Source: a bacterium
GTDB lineage: Bacteria > Armatimonadota > Zipacnadia > Zipacnadales > Zipacnadaceae
Assembly: GCA_030607655.1 (NCBI GenBank)
Contig: JAUWJN010000130.1
Location: 1-7,010 of the forward strand
Direction of reading: 5' to 3'
Length of the DNA: 7,010 bases
Position 1 is the stretch's first letter. Each line of letters starts with the position of its first letter. A program made the position numbers and the translations under genes. The notes below the pieces were generated by a model. The model was not told where the DNA came from and made no database searches. It saw nothing but the letters and a program-made list of their open reading frames with translations. This document shows positions 4,227 through 7,010 of this stretch, one piece after another.

Positions 4227-6299
4227 CTATCGGACTAGGGGTAGGGCAGTGCGGTACCTGTCTTTGTACAGGCCAATTCCCTCCATGGGGATGCGTTGGA
4301 AGCCCAACTCATAGGCGGGCGAGTCGTCCTTGAGCTGAAAGTTCATATTGTCCGGATCAACAAAACCCGGGTCGGTCTCCGTGAGGTTATCCTGGAAGAT
4401 GACAATCTCAGGGGCTCTGACGTGCAGGTCCAGCCAGGTGCCACCAACGCAGATATTACGGACGATCACGTTGCCTTCCGGCGGTATGCGGCCGTCTTTC
4501 TCGTAATACTTATCTAACTCCGCAAGTTTGGGATAGCGCTCGCTATAGGGCGGCTCGTGATGGTTAACCGCCTCCAAGCGCTTTTTCATCGTGGTGAAGC
4601 AGCTCCATTTTGGTCCGGCCAGGCCACGGTGATCAATCCACACCGCCGGGTGACAATCAACAAAGATATTGTTTTCCACGGTATTGTCGCGGCCCCCGCC
4701 GATGAAGGCTGCCCGCTGCACCTTATAAAAGACATTCCCGAAGACAGTTATCCCACTGGCACAGTCATCCAGGTAAACGGCCTGCGAGCCGATGCCTAAC
4801 CCGCCCAGATGGTGAAAGAAGTTGTAGCGAATGATAGTGCCGCGTGCGGTCCAGTCGCGTCCCATATAAAAAGCGCCGACATCGCCACACTCTAAGCAGA
4901 CGTGATGGATCTCATTGAATTCGATGAGGTGTTCATTGCCGCTAAGCAGAATGGCATTGTGAGGAGCATCGTGGATCAAGTTGTGCGAGACCTGGTTGCC
5001 CACGCCGCTTATCTTAACGCCAGGGCGATAGGTGCGGTGCCATCGGCTATAGTGATGAATGTAGTTATTGCGCGCGAAGTGGCCCGCGGGCGTCAGCGTC
5101 AGACGGTCACCTCCGCTGAGTTTGATGCCGCCCGCGCCAGTTTCATAAATGTCGCATGCTATCACGCCATTCCCGGTCCCACCGCTGATATTGACACCAA
5201 CGTCGCCGGTATTGCGGACCGTGCACCCAGCGATGAGATTGTGTGTTCCCCCCTCAACTGTCACCGCCATTCCCCGCGTGCATTCAATAATCAGATTCCG
5301 TATCATCACATGCGATGCGTCGTTCAACCTGATTATCGGCTCCTCCAGCACCGAGAGGACGGCCTGGCCGTCATCGGGCGGGGCCGGCGGCCAAAAGTAG
5401 AGAATACCACTGTCACGGTCCAGGTACCATTCGCCGGGCTGGTCCAATTCCACCAGCAAATTGAGTGCGTAGAACCTCTGGCCGGCCCGGTAGCCATAGC
5501 CGTGCTGCGGTGTAGCCAGGCTAATCAAGCGCTGCTGGGTATCAATACTTGCCACCCGTTGGTAGGAGTCGCTCCAGTCGTGGTACCAGTATCCATGTAG
5601 CCAGATGTCCTGCTCCGGCATCCAGCGCTGCGGTCGGTCGCCAGTATACGTGAATTGGCCGCTGTCTTTGTCGCCCACAACCTCGCCTATGTTGACGAAA
5701 CCTTCGTTAGGCCACCGCGCCAGGGTCATAGGTCGGTCCTGGAAAAACAGCTCCATGTGCTTGCCCTGCTTTGCCACTTCGCCGTAGTCGGTAATCCCCT
5801 GGGCCTTCAGGTCAACCTGCAGCACTTTACCGTGAGCGGCCTCGTCAATTCGGTTCAGAATAGCCGGGTCGCTGAGCGGTCCGAACGCCACCCCAGGAAT
5901 CTCCACCCCTCCCATTAGCCGTACCTCTTCATCCTGGTAGGCGCGGTAGACAATAGGTGCCTGGGGCGTGCCGCTATCTTCTGCTGTCAACTCAAAAGTC
6001 GTGGCCAACGGGTAGGTGCCGCCGCGCATCCCGACCGTGATGCCGCCAGCAGGCAATTGGCCAGTCTGTTTTACCGCCCGGATGGTATCGCGAGCGCGCT
6101 CTAGAGTGGCGAATGGGCCGTCAGTGTGCTCGGCGTCAGGCTCGGCCAACGTCCCCGACCAAGAGTCATTACCCACTGTAGAAACGTAAAAGCTCGCTCC
6201 AGCCATTCGCTCATTCGCCTCGCTAAGTCCGTTGGCGCAATGAATTAGAAAGATACTCATCATCACGACGCCCAAGACGTCATACTGAGTATTGATCAT
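4227..6299 (-). CDS. Exported right-handed parallel beta-helix protein, probable GH141/GH120-like glycosidase
   Basis: The 690-residue protein probably cleaves a plant or microbial polysaccharide outside the cytoplasm. Residues 1-28 hold a hydrophobic stretch (VLGVVMMSIFLIHC, 8-21) followed by GLSEA, consistent with a signal peptide, although no Lys or Arg precedes the core. FYVSTVGNDSWSGT (37-50) and GPFATLERARDTI (61-73) are the usual entry motifs of this beta-helix group. A partly beta, Trp-rich insertion spans about 180-320. The helix follows (about 325-640), with a ladder of N-x-I/F motifs at Asn412, 440, 462, 493, 522 and 544. The segments CGDVGAFYMGRDW (471-483) and AVYLDDCASG (507-516) carry conserved acids (Asp473, Asp511, Asp512) that are candidate catalytic residues. 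DPGFVDPDNMNFQL (643-656) and DSPAYELGF (659-667) form the typical C-terminal cap. GGAGGAA, 6 bases before the ATG, confirms the start. A polysaccharide lyase role is not excluded. Confidence 0.87.
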   Translation of the reverse strand: MINTQYDVLGVVMMSIFLIHCANGLSEANERMAGASFYVSTVGNDSWSGTLAEPDAEHTDGPFATLERARDTIRAVKQTGQLPAGGITVGMRGGTYPLATTFELTAEDSGTPQAPIVYRAYQDEEVRLMGGVEIPGVAFGPLSDPAILNRIDEAAHGKVLQVDLKAQGITDYGEVAKQGKHMELFFQDRPMTLARWPNEGFVNIGEVVGDKDSGQFTYTGDRPQRWMPEQDIWLHGYWYHDWSDSYQRVASIDTQQRLISLATPQHGYGYRAGQRFYALNLLVELDQPGEWYLDRDSGILYFWPPAPPDDGQAVLSVLEEPIIRLNDASHVMIRNLIIECTRGMAVTVEGGTHNLIAGCTVRNTGDVGVNISGGTGNGVIACDIYETGAGGIKLSGGDRLTLTPAGHFARNNYIHHYSRWHRTYRPGVKISGVGNQVSHNLIHDAPHNAILLSGNEHLIEFNEIHHVCLECGDVGAFYMGRDWTARGTIIRYNFFHHLGGLGIGSQAVYLDDCASGITVFGNVFYKVQRAAFIGGGRDNTVENNIFVDCHPAVWIDHRGLAGPKWSCFTTMKKRLEAVNHHEPPYSERYPKLAELDKYYEKDGRIPPEGNVIVRNICVGGTWLDLHVRAPEIVIFQDNLTETDPGFVDPDNMNFQLKDDSPAYELGFQRIPMEGIGLYKDRYRTALPLVR

Positions 6300-6305
6300 T
6301 TGTTC

Positions 6306-6312
6306 TTCCTCC
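6306..6312 (-). promoter_or_regulatory. Ribosome binding site of the beta-helix gene
   Basis: GGAGGAA ends 6 bases before the ATG at 6299 and lies within the 27-base gap after the isomerase stop. It favours the first ATG over the later Met13 or Met14, which would otherwise shorten the signal peptide. Confidence 0.8.
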
Positions 6313-6326
6313 AGTGGATAGCACTA

Positions 6327-7010
6327 TCAGCCTTTCACGTATTCTTGGGCGATCAACTGTTTCAGATGGCGGAGGCTGATGACCAGGCCCTCGTTTTCGC
6401 GGGGGCCGTGGTAGACCGGGTCGTGGCGGCCTTCAATGTCAAGGTTGCCCTCGTAGCCGTACTCAATCAGCGTGGAGATGACCTCATTCCATTTGACTAC
6501 ACCCATTCCGGGCGTGCGGTGGCGTACGGCGCCGGGTTCAAGGATGCCATTGCGATGAACGTTATGCCATAGAACCTCCGCATCCTTGGCGTGGACGTGG
6601 ACAATCTTCTCGCCCCACTCGCGGATAACCGCCAGGTAGTCAATCAGCAGACAGACCACGTGCGAAGGGTCGTATTCTATGCCCAGAGCTGGTGAGTCTA
6701 CGGCCTCGAACATTAGCTCCCAGGCGCGGGGTGTGTAGGCGATATTGATGCCCCGGAAGGGGAAATAGTGAAACATAGGGCAGTTCTCAAACCCAATCCG
6801 CAGCCCCCGGTCCTCAGCTTGCTTGGCTATCGGCGTCCAGTACTCCTGGAACAGCGGGCTGTTGTCAGGAATATCTTTTCCCGGGTCGCGGCCGGCGAAG
6901 GTGACAATCGTGTCAACCTCTAAAATCGCGGCGAGGTCAAATAGACTCAATAAATGCTGCCGGCCGGCCTCGGCCTCCGCTATGTCGGGGCTCAGGAGGT
7001 TGGGGTAATA
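6327..7010 (-). CDS. Sugar phosphate isomerase/epimerase-like TIM-barrel protein, 5' end missing
   Basis: This is a member of the xylose-isomerase-like TIM barrel superfamily (AP_endonuc_2, PF01261), which uses a divalent metal for isomerising, epimerising or eliminating sugars and related compounds. The frame stays open to the window edge, giving 227 visible C-terminal residues. Homologues are usually about 270-300 residues, so some 50-70 are missing. In visible-residue numbering, the expected metal ligands are Glu75 in GFENCP, Asp114 and His117 in EYDPSHV, a His in VHVHAKD (138 or 140) and Glu193 in LDIEGRHDP. TPGMGVVKW (166-174) is the usual loop before the last strands. A TTG at 6950 lies inside a continuous, conserved-looking frame and is not the real start. 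No signal peptide can be judged. It is the first visible gene of the carbohydrate operon. The substrate is unknown. Confidence 0.9.
   Translation of the reverse strand, partial: YYPNLLSPDIAEAEAGRQHLLSLFDLAAILEVDTIVTFAGRDPGKDIPDNSPLFQEYWTPIAKQAEDRGLRIGFENCPMFHYFPFRGINIAYTPRAWELMFEAVDSPALGIEYDPSHVVCLLIDYLAVIREWGEKIVHVHAKDAEVLWHNVHRNGILEPGAVRHRTPGMGVVKWNEVISTLIEYGYEGNLDIEGRHDPVYHGPRENEGLVISLRHLKQLIAQEYVKG

Noticed and set aside
3901..4333. Plus-strand open frames of 116 and 137 codons
   Set aside because: Both are antisense to the start of the oxidoreductase gene and the end of the beta-helix gene, whose protein motifs are unambiguous.
4902..5600. A 232-residue open frame on the plus strand
   Set aside because: It lies wholly antisense to the beta-helix gene, has no recognisable domain or ribosome binding site, and its composition follows from the codons of the opposite strand.
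6237..6299. Lipobox at Cys21 of the beta-helix protein
   Set aside because: The residues before the Cys are L-I-H; the -1 position should be Gly, Ala or Ser, so lipoprotein processing is unlikely.
6948..6950. TTG as the start of the sugar isomerase
   Set aside because: The reading frame continues upstream to the window edge with residues typical of the family (YYPNLLSPDIAEAEAGRQHL), so this TTG encodes an internal leucine.

Overview
The window reads as ordinary bacterial chromosome: dense coding, Shine-Dalgarno-led genes, sigma70-type promoter elements, moderate GC by eye. All six supported genes lie on the minus strand, so transcription runs from position 7010 towards position 1. The species cannot be named from the sequence. 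A lipoprotein M48 peptidase, an HspR/HAIR-like heat-shock operator and a sugar isomerase/beta-helix/FAD oxidoreductase cassette together resemble environmental, carbohydrate-degrading lineages such as Armatimonadota or Planctomycetes-like groups. That placement is inference only. No mobile element, CRISPR array, tRNA or rRNA was seen.

Right-hand region (7010 to 2833), a probable carbohydrate-processing operon whose start lies outside the window. It holds, in transcription order, a sugar phosphate isomerase/epimerase-like TIM-barrel protein (5' end cut by the window edge), an exported 690-residue right-handed parallel beta-helix protein resembling glycoside hydrolases or polysaccharide lyases of the GH141/GH120 type, and an FAD-dependent oxidoreductase of the FAD_oxidored (PF12831) type. 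Gaps are 27 and 41 bases, and good ribosome binding sites fix the starts of the last two. The cluster ends at an imperfect hairpin overlapping the oxidoreductase stop codon, followed by a C-rich, A-poor transcript segment that looks like a Rho-loading site.

Middle region (2757 to 628), a two-gene unit with its own near-consensus promoter (TTGACA, 17 bases, CATAAT) and a short leader carrying a perfect 7-bp hairpin one base upstream of the ribosome binding site. It encodes a LoiP/YcaL-sized M48 zinc metalloprotease lipoprotein and a GT4-like glycosyltransferase that lacks both glutamates of the usual EX7E motif. An envelope role is likely.

Left-hand region (627 to 65), a separately controlled small heat-shock protein (Hsp20). 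Its leader carries a TATAAT box, a 21-bp inverted repeat with the 7-7-7 layout of the HAIR operator bound by HspR, and a hairpin 2 bases upstream of the Shine-Dalgarno that could belong to an RNA thermometer. The first 35 bases of the window are almost pure G/C and remain unassigned.

The most interesting points are the HAIR-like control of hsp20, the degenerate glycosyltransferase paired with a metalloprotease, and the compact isomerase / beta-helix / FAD oxidoreductase cassette. The last could process a sugar by oxidation chemistry and has no obvious characterised counterpart.
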